Assembly: GCA_040954595.2 (NCBI GenBank)
Contig: CM082586.2
Location: forward strand, 5,394,001 to 5,458,000
DNA: 64,000 nucleotides
Direction: 5' to 3'
Source: Balanoglossus misakiensis
Taxonomy: Eukaryota; Hemichordata
How positions within the stretch are numbered: the first letter of the stretch is position 1; each line of letters starts with the position of its first letter. The position numbers were made by a program, and so were the translations under genes. A model generated the notes under the pieces. The model did not search any database and was not told the origin of the DNA. It worked only from the letters and a program-made list of their open reading frames with translations. Below are positions 1 to 16,278 of this stretch, in pieces.

Positions 1-290
1 AATGCCAAGCTTGTTTTATATTGAGTATTTCAAAAAACGCTTTTCTTTTAACGAGGGCGCTCTTGTCAGTTCTTGTTGCCTTTGAACAGTGGTTTTATGA
101 TCATCACAAAGTACTAATCAAAGGGTTAAATGAGTAAAACTAATTTGCACTGAAAAGAACACATTTAAATGTTAGTCGCGACATTTGCTTATTGTAGACG
201 TTACAGTGCTCTTCCCTAGGCAGTATGCACTTTATTTTCTTGTCTTTTTGTGAGGCAAGTAGGGAAATACATGTGCACATGTACATGTAT
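1..290. other. Intergenic, no gene seen
   Basis: AT-rich sequence before the long microsatellite. I see no open frame with coding character and no recognisable repeat in it. Confidence 0.4.
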
Positions 291-643
291 GTACTTACAC
301 ACACACACACACATACATCCATCCATCCATCTACCCATCCATCCACCCCATCCATACATACATACATACATACATACATACATACATACATACATACATA
401 CATACATACATACATACATACATACATACATACATACATACATACATACATACATACATACATACATACATACATACATACATACATACATACATACATA
501 CATACATACATACATACATACATACATACATACATACATACATACATACATACATACATACATACATACATACATACATACATACATACATACATACATA
601 CATACATACATACATACATACATACATACATACATACATACAT

Positions 644-686
<43 letters not shown>

Positions 687-720
687 TACAGACACATACA
701 CACACATACATACACACAGA
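291..720. repeat. Compound microsatellite, mainly (CATA)n
   Basis: A short (AC)n run and (CATC)n precede an almost pure (CATA)n tract of about 73 units at roughly 354-645. This is followed by (CAGA)n to about 685 and degenerate CA-rich sequence to 720. Long open frames here on both strands (Tyr-Ile-His-Thr or Met-Tyr-Val-Cys repeats) are simply translations of the tetranucleotide and are not genes. Confidence 0.97.
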
Positions 721-2412
721 CAGAGCAGCCAGCAAGGTATAACCCAAGATTTGCTGGAGGCAAATAGTTGCACACATAACTGATTAATTTCACAACAAAT
801 AAATTGAAAGGTCCAGTATTTGCAATTATGATTACCATTCAGTATGATCAATCGAGGTATCTTATTATAATTTCTTCTTCGATTCCCCACGGCATAATAT
901 CCATCTTCTCAACCTATTATGTGTTTGCCTAGTAGTCGACATTGTTATTGTTAAGAAATTGCATTCAAGTCAGGACGTGAATGCAATTGCTTACTGTAAC
1001 AATGGTCGCTACAGATACGCATGACTTCATGGCATTGATGGGCAGAAAACTGAGGCGGACAAGAAATGACAGTTGATACACAAAAGAAAAAGAAATCTGA
1101 AAAATAGTCGATGTTACAGATGCTGGCCACTTTAATGCATGTCCCATGCTTCATATTAATTCTACACTTTCTTACTTTACGTTGCCAGCCCCTTCGCCCA
1201 AGTTTTGTTTTCACATCAAGTTATAATAATAAATCTACATTTAGTTTCCATATTTTATTTTTTAAAACCTGCATCATTCAGTTGTGCAACGTGTCACAAA
1301 TAGGCACCAATATCTTAATATGCGATGAAATATTGCGGCACGTTTCTCTCGACTCGGTTGGGGGGGGGGGGCAGGTAAAATTAAGTTTGTGCTCACTCAT
1401 CATTTATATATGTGCCATTGTGACCTTCAAGGTAAAAATCGTGAAAATAATGCAGAACAGCAGATAAAATCAGTTTTGTTGCATGTTCGCACTTCCAGAC
1501 TCTCTTTTTTGGGGACAACAAGGAGTGTTGGGTCAAACGCGTTGAGTGTAGTTAGTCACGAACGTGCATGGCCCCTTAAAGGCCGGCGACCTTAAAAGTG
1601 GTATCAACGCTGGGTCATTGTGTACATTCATGTTGACAAGTCAATGGGATCGCAGGGACAGTCTGAATAATCGAAATGGCTATTCACGTGTTCTTTTGTT
1701 TGCTCAGTGCAACCATAGACCCTCGCCGTGCATCCAGTTGTGGGGGAGGCTGAAACACTGTGCCAACTGGTCACGCAGCCCCACTATCAACGGGGTGACT
1801 CGGACTCTGAGTCCAAGACTTGAAGGTCAACCGGTCGAGTCTCCCGTCTGAACTTCTATTGATGACGTCACGATGATCAGACAACCATGGCCATGTCACC
1901 TGAATGACAAAAGTCTCCGCCATTGTGTCTCCGACACGCAACTGCAATACAATTATTATTTGGAATAAGGGGGCGCATTGCCTTAGATCATCATTGTCAT
2001 TGTGGCCTTGACGAAGAATAGACTCCAAGTATATTAAAGGCATAGTCACCTCTAAATGACATTCGCCCTTATATATCTAAAACGTCACATCAACTGGTGG
2101 CGTTCCCTTTCTTCGTGTGGCCACCCGGTGAGAATCTGTCAAGACGAGATCTCAATTTGCCATGGTAACTGTTAAACTGTGGCTAAATATTCATAGGTAA
2201 ACATGTACCATTCACTGCGTTCAGTCATATTTTTAAGAGAGTAATATATCGACAGTATAGACAAACAGACTAAGATTTATGATTGGAACATTTGTTAACC
2301 TGGCGTTTTATTGTATACGCAAGAGTGTCATTAAGTTATAAATTTAGTTGCAGCAACAACTATTGTCCAACATATAATTACACCTCTACGCTTTCTTTTT
2401 TCTTCATTTCAG
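721..2412. other. Intergenic and 5' region of the sialyltransferase gene
   Basis: No convincing coding exon is seen. A G10 homopolymer lies near 1360-1370. A pyrimidine-rich acceptor ending in AG at 2411-2412 sits 42 bases before the sialyltransferase start codon. The transcript therefore probably begins in an unseen non-coding exon somewhere in or before this stretch. Confidence 0.4.
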
Positions 2413-2454
2413 GCTTTTGTTTTCGTAAACTGTATTTGAAAACCTGAAAGAGTG

Positions 2455-5400
2455 ATGAGGATACCACGGGTAAGTTATGATAATTATAGTCTTTTCTACA
2501 TGATAGCGGGTTTTGTTCATGGAGTCCTATGTCCCGGTACTTTCAGTGCAACTGTTTGTCCAATTCCTGTCGAGAACAGTCTCTAACAAACAACCTATTT
2601 CAAATGCATACAATATCAAACATCACACTGTTTTATCCACGTCTATGTCATCATGTACTCATCTCGAGTATGTTCGCAAATTGTCACGGTAACCTTTCGC
2701 ATGTATTCCTAACTCGCCGAGTCCTCGCAAGATTTGATTAAAATATTTTTTCCTAAGTGTTTGAGTGTGATGCTAAATACGTGCACGTACTGACTGATCG
2801 ACCTTTGGTGTGTGTTTCTTTTTTTTTTATCGAGAAACCGACTTCAAAGGAAGAAAACAACATATAAATGTATATCTGCCTTTGATGCTGTCACTTGCAT
2901 TGAGAATGAAATTCAGTGTTCAGAAGGTTTTCGTGTAAAGCTGTCATCGCCAAAATGAAAAACTTGAGCGATCCCTCAAACGCACTACCTGTATATGAAT
3001 AATGACTGGAGACAGTTGTTGATTGTAAGTCTGCGTGTATACACCAATCCAACCTCAATAAAGACCACCATCATGTTCCCAGCATAATACACACATTGTG
3101 AGGTTTTGGCACAACAGAGTCTATCAGCAATAAGAGAAGTTAAGAGCTTCCAACACCAGCAAGATCTGGTTCGACTGCATTGTTTGCTGTGACAGAACAC
3201 AGACAAAGGGAAATTGTTTTCCTTTGTGCGGAAAGTTGGTCCCTGTGACCCAAGAAGAGTGAAAGATTCAGCGCATTCCGAACTGAACACATTTATCGGG
3301 AGAGGGGTGCACATCTTTTAAGATTTCTTAAAAGGGGAGCTGATTTGTCTTTCTATTTTTCGCGGCAGATTGTTTACTTTGGAAGTGTCACGGTTGTTGG
3401 AGAAGTTATCATTGTTTACCATGGACGACTCAACAAAAATTGAATGTGCAAACCCCACTGAACATATAATGAGCGGGTGTTCGGTCAAAAGACATTTCTC
3501 TGAAGGCAAACAATGGGCTTTTGACATTCAACCAGCGATGAAAATGAAAACGTCCACAGCACAATTTTCTTCAACAAACAACAGGCCACTCCTGCATTCT
3601 GCTCCTGAAACCATAGCAACAGCTGGACATCTGGGAAAATGAACTCTTACTTAACATGCACATAGTCAAGCTTAAGCAGATACTTTCACACGTGCTATCC
3701 TATTCTTGACCTAAGTCAAATTTGTTCAAATTGTGGGGATATTAGCTTATTTGTATTTCGAGGAAATTTGCCACTTTGGTTAAAACTGCTCTGCTCGAGA
3801 CAATCCGTTGTGAGTGTGGAAGTTGTGAGATGCGTACTTGTTCAATGCCCCTGGCGCTCAACATGAATTGTCGCTCCTCGAAGGCCTCGTTGCACAACCT
3901 TAAAAAGAAAAGAAAAGAAAAGAAAAGAATAGACCGAAAGCAAGTTCGAACATTAAAAATACATGCTGAGACGTGCTGGACCTGCTGAAACTGTTTACAA
4001 ATTGAAAAGAGAAAGAGAAGTTTGGTAAAAAGTTTTCTAATATCGTCATATCATAATATCGTATGTCATAAATGTTGACCATCATGCATCGCTTTTGTCC
4101 CGAGTCGGCCATCTTTGCCCGGAGATTTGTCTATGGGGTTTCCCCAGACCCTCTTTCTGGAGTGCCCAACGGAAGAAGCAGGGGGGTCTGGGTAACCGAG
4201 ACTAAGATCGGGAATAGACCGCAAATTGGGTGAAAAGATCGGGCAAAACTATAGTACACTGTGCGCATGAAATATGGAAGAAAGCGAAGGCAGTTCACTA
4301 TTTGAATGCGTAGAACGCAAAAGTTGCAGAACATATGGATTGGATGTAATGTCTGTACACACAAAATTACGCACATGCGCATAAGACGATCGCCGGCCTT
4401 TAAATGTGTCTGTACTATAGTAATTGAGTGAATTCTCTTCTCTTTCTTTTATTTTGCAGCGATATCGGCCTACCCGGAAAGTCCAGGTCGTGATATTAAC
4501 TGTGGTGGTTGTCCTCAACGTGATGATTATCATGCACCACCAGGAAGACTCTGTTTTGTCGCAGAGTCTCTGTCCATCAAAGGTAGATCAAGACCCCAGC
4601 GTCTTTCAGATGATCCCGTCACTTTGCAAGTACGACGCGAAGGGCCACTTGAGACTTTCTGGGGGATCCGTGTCCACTGTAAACAGAACAAGGCGATACA
4701 GAAGAAGGGGTCCGCGCTACTTATATCTGCCGCAGGTTAGGCTGTACAACACCATGCTCAAAAACTGGACTTTCAATGCGTCGGCAGCAAACGAATTCAG
4801 GTGAGCGCACGAACAGGCTTCCTTCCGTGTGATTATGATTAAATCCTATAGTCTTGCTAGGAATTTAATCTCTAAGTTCGTGAATCGTCAATTTCATTGC
4901 ATATTGACAAACACAGTGTACTGTAGGTGAGCAAGTATCATGTGACCAGATATTGACCAATCGACACGATGCCATGCTATACATCTCGATCGTTTAGGTC
5001 CCCCTAATGAACTGTACACAACACACAATCTTCTGCTTTACACAGTTTGAACAGAGAACCTACTCTACCGATTCACTCTGTGATTTATTCATCGCACACA
5101 ACCACCCACCCACCCAAATGCCCACCCCTGTCCACGCAATGCCACATCACTAGAATAAAACGGGGTCTCGATTAAACTTCGTGCAGTAATCACTAGGCCT
5201 ATATAATGAATGAATACCATATCAAACTTTTTTGTACATGTAATTTCACACCCAGTTATCTTTTTATAAAATTCAGGTCAACGCTTCGGAGAAACTGCAG
5301 TACTTCCGAATTATTTGTGGTGACTAAGAAAAATGTGAGGATAAACGAAACGATTCGGTACGAGGCTGCTCTTAGTACCGGTTTAAACATAACTGCTGAA

Positions 5401-6866
5401 ATGTACGCGCGATTCCCCGAGGTAAGATTTTCATCGCATTATGATTAATCACAAAATGTTGATGATCGAGATACTTGTCACTTTTGGGACAAGGAATAAG
5501 TCTATGTCAGGTATTCTCAGCTTGCCACAATCTAACACGATGTTTGCATCTCATTATTTTTTGGCTGATGGATGTGATCTGAATTGTTTACAAAATATGC
5601 AAGCATTTGGTAGTAACTACGAAAGGAGATTTTCCGTCGTTTGTTAGCACTTAACTGTTCTGGTCGTCTGTCTTATTTTAACAGAGCATGCCTTACAGCC
5701 AGCAACGTTTCGGCAAGTGTAGCATTGTGGGTAATAGTGGTATCGTTTCCGGGTCTGGGTGCGGGAAATCCATCGACTCTGCAGATTTTGTCATTCGGTA
5801 AGCCTACTCTCTTATTAACACCATCTTTAAAATCAAAGGAATGCATGTTCTTATTATTTACTTTAATGCATCATAACAACTGCGTGAAATGAATAAAATT
5901 AATGAAGTCTATACATTCTCTCGAGACGAAAGCTAATCAAACAGTCACAAGTAATCTGTGTTCATGTCTACACCCCAGGTCAAACTTTGCCAGGGTCAGA
6001 AATTACACGGAGGACGTCGGTAACAAGACGAACCTCATGTCCTGCAATCCGACCATCATCCTCGACCGGTGAGAAAAACTTGAAACATGTGTGCCTCAAC
6101 TTTTGTGTGTGCAAACTATTTGTGTGAGTGAGTGAGTGAGTGAGTGAGTGAGTGAGTGAGTTATTGCAGACAATCACCATCTCACTATCGAATTGTTCGT
6201 TATTGTAATATTACAGTTATCAGGGTCTCAACACCAGTGAATGGAAGAAGCAGTTCGCCAGAGACGTGATTAAAGAGTACGGACAGACGTCTCTTTGGAT
6301 TCCGGCATTTTCAAGTCCATTCTGCACCGACCTGGCTTTCCTGGCGCAGGATACATTGCGAAATGTTCACATCCCAACTATATTCCCACATCCAGAACAT
6401 TTCATACAGGCCAGGGAATTCTGGCAACACAACGGAATAAGTGCAGTCAGGATATCAACAGGTACTGCGCATGCCCTATTTGGTCGTCCAGTCGTACAAT
6501 AAACACCAGATGAATAAATGAACATTTAATCAAAAAGATTGAAAATGTTTACCAGTTTACCCGAGAATAATCATCGGTTATTTCTTCCAGTCCCCTCACC
6601 ATTAATTTAAATTCGTCTCCTTTTCAGGGATGATGTTGATCACGGGCGCCATGAACTTTTGTGAGGAGGTTCACATTTATGGATTTTGGTCGTACCCAGA
6701 TGGTCCAACGGGGAAACTACTCAACTACCACTATTTCGACCCGTCGGCGATCATGTACCCGGCCTGGAAGGCCAGGAGACATTGGCACCACATGCATTCG
6801 GAATTCAAGTACCTGGTAGCACTTCACAACCAAGGAGCCATTCATTTGCATATCGACGAGTGCTGA
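2455..6866 (+). CDS. ST8SIA: Alpha-2,8-sialyltransferase (ST8Sia-type, GT29)
   Basis: Coding exons are 2455-2469, 4460-4800, 5277-5421, 5685-5797, 5979-6068, 6217-6461 and 6628-6866, all with GT-AG junctions in phase, giving 395 aa. The family transfers sialic acid from CMP-sialic acid to sialylated glycans in the Golgi lumen. The protein has type II topology: a short basic N-terminus, then one membrane span at about 13-30 after RKVQ. Sialylmotif L starts at Cys179 ([24 protein letters not shown]) and runs over the next exon. Motif S is at about 314-337 ([20 protein letters not shown]), motif III is YHYFD at 350-354, and motif VS is His370-x4-Glu375. The protein ends in Cys, as ST8Sia enzymes often do. 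Oddities are a first coding exon of only five codons, and Ser where many family members have the Cys of the RCN triplet in motif L. Linkage and acceptor cannot be assigned, so the choice among ST8Sia subtypes is open. Confidence 0.93.
6123..6161. repeat. (GTGA)n microsatellite
   Basis: About nine uninterrupted GTGA units lie in the intron between the fifth and sixth coding exons of the sialyltransferase gene. Confidence 0.9.
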
Positions 6867-7044
6867 TTAACACCAATGGTGTTCAATCTGAATCTCTCCT
6901 GAATATTCTACTTCTCTGAATAGCCGTGACTGACACCGCGTCAATCTGAACACTGTGGGGCGCCATGTATCTGTGCATTCACTACTGTGACAAACTTATA
7001 TGCATGATTTGTAAATAATATATGATGTACATATAAATGAGTTA

Positions 7045-7050
7045 AATAAA
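7045..7050 (+). promoter_or_regulatory. Polyadenylation signal AATAAA (sialyltransferase)
   Basis: A canonical AATAAA lies about 180 bases after the sialyltransferase stop codon, in AT-rich sequence with no intervening gene. This suggests a short 3' UTR. Confidence 0.6.
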
Positions 7051-9094
7051 GACGTCTAAGCATGTAAATTTGTTAAAACGTGCACAGGTGGCGCTCCATA
7101 GATGACCTCATGAGATGACGTAACTTGTTTCGCCTGAAGTCAATCACAGGTTCGGCATCTGTTCCGCTGATTGGACATCAACTGGCGAGTTAGTATTGCA
7201 AGCATAATTAGTCCCGCCTCTTCCGCATTATTACACCCAATCAACAGAGGATCAGATTGTGTGATTGACTTCTCGGCGTTTCAGCATGCTCACGAAGCTG
7301 ACTTCAAGAGTCAACACGTAGCACGCAACAGACCGCCATGTTACCACTTATACTACTAAGAACCACGAAAAGATGGAGGAGGTCTTACCAGCCTCGAAAG
7401 CAGCCTTATTTTATACCCGTGTGGAATAACACAACGATGCAATGATGACATTTGGACGTTCCGTTCCGTTCCGTTCCAAGGGAATACTGCCCTCTACAGT
7501 GTCTTCCGTCTGCTGAACGGCTTTGGCCGTATCGCTCCAGCAACCGTTGGGCAACTCTTGGTTTAAAAAATTGACATCCAGTGTTTGATGCAGGAAAACT
7601 CTTTTTTTTTTTTTTTTACTCTCAAGTGATGTTATTTCATTGTCATTTTACGAACAAACTCCCTTGATTTAGCTTTTCTACATTACTACATGTATTACAA
7701 TTTTCCCAACGCTAAACAATATTTGATTTCATGCTTGATGTTCAATGTTTAGTGGTTAGAAAGTTGACAAATTGCTACAGTAGAGCCTGAAGAGATTATA
7801 TTTTATCTTGATTCCATGACTTCCACATGTTTTGTATATTTCTACTACAAAATTTCAGGTATAAATTTACCTCTGAATGTGCATAAGTTAACCAAGGCCG
7901 AATGATTGCCGTCCATTGGGGCCATGACATTCCTTTAATGATAAAGTTATACTTGATATTTTTTTGCAAGTATGGTTAGTCGAAATCGAAACTGCAAAAA
8001 CGATTATACGTTCTTTACCACCGTTTGGCACGGAAATCGGTGCGTATGATTACGGGCTTAAATTGTATTCAAAATTTTCTCAGAAGCAACCGATCCAGAT
8101 TTAAGTTTGCTTAACTGATTTCTAACATGAATGATAGGCTCTTTATGATGACTGGAAATTATGATAAACATATCGATCTTATATTATGGTAAGTTTTGAT
8201 ATTTTCTGTCATTGTCGTCAGAACAACCTCGAATGAGAAATTTGGTTTGCGGAGTCCCACGAAAATCCTCATTGTGATGTATATCGATTATGCTGAAAAT
8301 GTCAGTATTACATATTTGGGGGATGGCAATATTGTGTTTTGGGAGCAATTTTTTTGTAATCGTTGATAAGTTCTTGACTGATTATTTGAAATTCAGTGAC
8401 AAGTTTATGTTGTGTTTGCCTTGACAGAATTGTGATGAAATCATCAAATAATAAAAAAATAACAGTATTTTGGTTTTGAATATTAGTCATGCTTAAATAT
8501 GAGAAGCAAACCGTGGCCATACATTCTGGTTAGGCCTAGGGCCTACATGTCTATTAAACAAGTTTTGATAACCGTGGGCAGAATACTAGTCAACATTTTT
8601 GGCGTCTGATGGTGGCTTTATTGGGTGATGATAAACTTTTGCTACCCGATCCACGATGATCAATCACTCCGTCCCACAACAACCAAGTATGAACAGAATA
8701 CATGTATCCCCCTTATCAGCTTGCAATTGGCATACAGATATAAACACCCGCTCATGACAATTTTCCGGATACGCTCATTTACTTTTGGCTGGGCCATGCA
8801 TGGCAAAATATTTAGAAACCAAAGTTGTGGTATTTCTTATATGAGGCTACCTGCCCACCAATTCAGGTATATTAGCCAGAAACCTGTGAGAATTATTGCA
8901 TTTTCTTGCTCCAAGACTGTGTGATACTGAAATGCGCGTCCGCGTTACGTATAGAACGTCACGTGGACGCGACGCTAATCACACGTTTAGCTGAACATTG
9001 CGTCTCACGTGACTAAGCAAGACGCGTCACGAAGACAGTGTTTGTCACCGAGGCAGGGTACCAGCCAAGGTGCGAATCTGTATGTAAATGAACG
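7051..9094. other. Intergenic, no gene seen
   Basis: Low-complexity and AT-rich sequence between the sialyltransferase and GAREM-like genes. It holds a short (CCGTT)n run near 7459-7478 and a T17-18 tract near 7600. A CpG-rich stretch at about 8930-9040 has several CACGTG/ACGTG-like words. No coding exon is recognised. Confidence 0.4.
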
Positions 9095-9535
9095 CACATT
9101 TCCAACTCTTGGTGGCGACATTTACAATTCCTGAACAGACCGATTGAATCTATTTGCCTACCAGGTGCGAATCTGTCTGGAAATGTACGCACGTTTTCAA
9201 TATATATTTAAATTTTGTGAACAGGCTATTGAATTAGGTCAACGCCCGGGTCAACGTAAATTGGGGCGTCTACGTTGCACACCTGTTCCAAGAGTGTAGA
9301 GCCTAATTGACCAATCACAGGTGATGCGCTCTATCTGTTTCGCTTGTGCGGATAGTAACTGACCAATCAGAATTGTCGGGTCGAAATTAATAATTAATTA
9401 GCCAAACAGGAACTTGGGTGACCTAATTCAACATGCCTGTTTACAAAATTTAAATATAAATTGAAAACGCGCGTACATTACCAGACCTGGTCTGTTCGGG
9501 ATTGTAAATGTCGGCACCGAGCGTCGGAAATTTTC
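9095..9535. mobile_element. Foldback (inverted-repeat) element
   Basis: The left arm at about 9095-9242 reappears as reverse complement at about 9415-9535. For example, the stretch around 9200-9242 (AAATTTTGTGAACAGGC, then TTGAATTAGGTCAAC) matches GTGACCTAATTCAAC and GCCTGTTTACAAAATTT near 9417-9455. The stretch around 9118-9145 (GACATTTACAATTCCTGAAC) matches its complement near 9490-9515. The 170-bp centre is not repeated. There is no coding capacity, so this is a non-autonomous foldback or MITE-like element. Confidence 0.7.
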
Positions 9536-10179
9536 GTGAATAAAAATTCTCATTACGGCATGACTACACAAAATTAATTAAAGTAGATAAAATTAACTCA
9601 ACATACATATTTGAGATGCTAGTAAAATTAATTCCAGATCGACTGCATCATAAAATTATTTCCACCACACGAAATTAATAAAACATAATTTTGACCAGAA
9701 CAGACCCCATAGCTATTTGTTAGTAATCAGAAATGGCCTGTTTTCCTGGCGTTTAAGCACCCTGCGGGGAATCCATAACTTTAATTTTGGCTCACCCAAC
9801 TTTATTTATGTTGGAAACTAACTGCCAATATCAGAGTTTTGTGCATCAAAATTAAAGTTGCTTTCTTCAAAATGAAAGATGCCAAAATTAAGAGTTTACA
9901 TTAAGTTCAATGCGTTCGGATACATCGTATGTTGCCATGCAATTGCATGTAAGGAAACCTTTCAGGAACACATATTGACGCGATATATACCATTGATGAA
10001 CTCGTTTGAACTTTGACCAGGAACATATAAGTCCCGTGTATCCCGTCTGTTTATTTCACAACCTATTTCCGTGTTGTCACCAACAATCTTACCTTGAAGA
10101 GGTGACAGCGCAGAGTCGCAGAGCAAAACAAAGATTCGTTGTGACGTCCTAAATTCGAGATTATTGTACAAGAACGGCG

Positions 10180-14598
<4,419 letters not shown>

Positions 14599-15837
14599 GC
14601 CAAGTCATCGTTGAAAGCAGGCTAGATTTGAGCAAGTCATCACATTAAAATATCCATAATGTTGCTTTGATTAGAAGTCTTGCAAAACAATTTGTATGCG
14701 TACAAGAATATACGGCAAGCTTGATGAAATCCAATTTCAGATTCTCATACGAAACTTGCAGCTGCATTGGTGCCCGACCCAGGAGTCAAAACCGTTATCA
14801 TTCAATGGTGGCAATCGTGCGCTTGTAAGTCCAGAAGTTCTGTCTCAGGCAACGATGCCTACATTGTGACCGAAAATGGAAGTTTATTTAAAAGAGCTTG
14901 CGGATCAGATTCTAGGAATTAAAAAAAAACTTAAGGAAGGATGGTCATAGTGTTGATTCTTTGCGTTAATTTCGATTAGCAAAGATTTTAGCACACGTTT
15001 TACGCAGCTGATGATATTATCCTAGAAGAGTCAGTACATTTATCATTTTTACCGTACGTTGTTGTGTTATAGAATGTAAACATTCTAGTTTTGTTTGTGG
15101 AAAGAATCGCGAAAATGATCTCTGACTTTCGCTTTTCGAAAAAGGAAGTTTAAAAAGCTGTAAAATAGAAAGATTGTTGTTTTCATAAAGCCCTGGTAAG
15201 AAAGGGACAAAGTCGCTCATATTTTGATTATTTTAATTTCTTGTCATGGATTCTTGATGGTGATCAGCTTTTGAAATGTTGTATGTATTAGTTCAATAAT
15301 TGGGTCATTTGGTGAAATTTAAAACACTGAATCATACATACGTGGGAAGTATTAATGGTTTATCTTATTTTACTGGCGGTGGTAGACGTATGCGAAAACC
15401 CCCATATATAAACTGAGAAGCGAAAGTAACCAAAAAATAATATCAACAGACGTCTCTATCGGTGCAGTCAAAGAAAAAGGGAACCAGATTCATGTATATG
15501 TGTACATATATATATATATTTGCCATGGCAACTGCCATTGGTCTGTGTGTGGGGAACATGAAGTGGAAAAACAAAAGATTAACGCTCACGAATGACGAGG
15601 GCACCATATCACGAAACAGTATAATAATACATGTAATACGTAGTCAGAAATTATTCTGTAATGATTGCCTGATCCAAAATAAATGAGCTTTTTAATATCA
15701 ATACTGTTTATTTTGTGAATAGTTTATTCTTTTTAATGAAATATAAAGTTTTAAATTTTAGTGTTAACGAAAATAACAGTCATATTGTTTTTACGAATCG
15801 TGGGCTTAGAAAACATCGTTTTCTGTGACTTGTCAAA
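14599..15837. other. 3' flank of GAREM-like gene and intergenic
   Basis: No coding exon is recognised. An AATAAA at 15678-15683 could end the GAREM-like transcript, about 1.1 kb after the stop and 155 bases before the next ATG-containing exon. That assignment is weak. A short (TA)n run lies near 15508-15520. Confidence 0.35.
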
Positions 15838-15855
15838 ATGGCGGTACGTTTGAAG
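15838..15855 (+). other. Possible 5' exon of the MYND gene
   Basis: An ATG in AAAATGGCGG context is followed after six codons by a strong donor (AAG followed by GTAAGT). It may be an upstream leader exon of the MYND-finger gene starting at 16279. A pyrimidine-rich acceptor at about 16171-16184 could receive it. The ATG does not join in frame to the downstream reading frame by a route I can establish, so it may be non-coding leader or unrelated. Confidence 0.3.
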
Positions 15856-16278
15856 GTAAGTGTCGTCTGTTTGCAGACTATAACTTGATATTGCGTTTAA
15901 AGTGCGATTTCTTCTTATATTTTAGTGTCCATTTATTTTACTGGTATCGCTTATCATGAAAAACAGTCCCACACAGAAACAGGCTCCCAGATATGTATTG
16001 ATTTCCCGTACGACTCATGTCCGAACATTGTTGACATTTGTGAACTTGTGTGTCAACTTTTGGAGTCTGCACAAAAGTTGCTCGGCGCCAGGGCAGGGGC
16101 CCATCATCCGCTGTTGAATACCGCTCACACACATCGTCATGCGTTATTTAATAAAACACCCGTAAAATCACCCCTACCTTTCAGTTCCATCGTTTCTGAA
16201 ATGGTGATTGTGATAACACTGCTGCTATAACCTTGCTTGCGTACATGGTCGGTTGCTTGGTAATGGTGCGTAATCATC

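Noticed and set aside
225-838. Long open frames of Tyr-Ile-His-Thr or Met-Tyr-Val-Cys repeats on both strands
   Set aside because: They are direct translations of the (CATA)n microsatellite; a 4-bp unit gives open frames on either strand with no coding meaning.
3370-3642. 90-codon open frame in the first sialyltransferase intron
   Set aside because: No similarity I can recognise, no consistent splice context with the surrounding gene, and length within chance expectation.
15925-16230. 101-codon open frame as first exon of the MYND gene
   Set aside because: Its frame does not continue into the next exon, and joining it to the ATG exon at 15838-15855 changes frame and soon meets a stop; more likely leader or intron.
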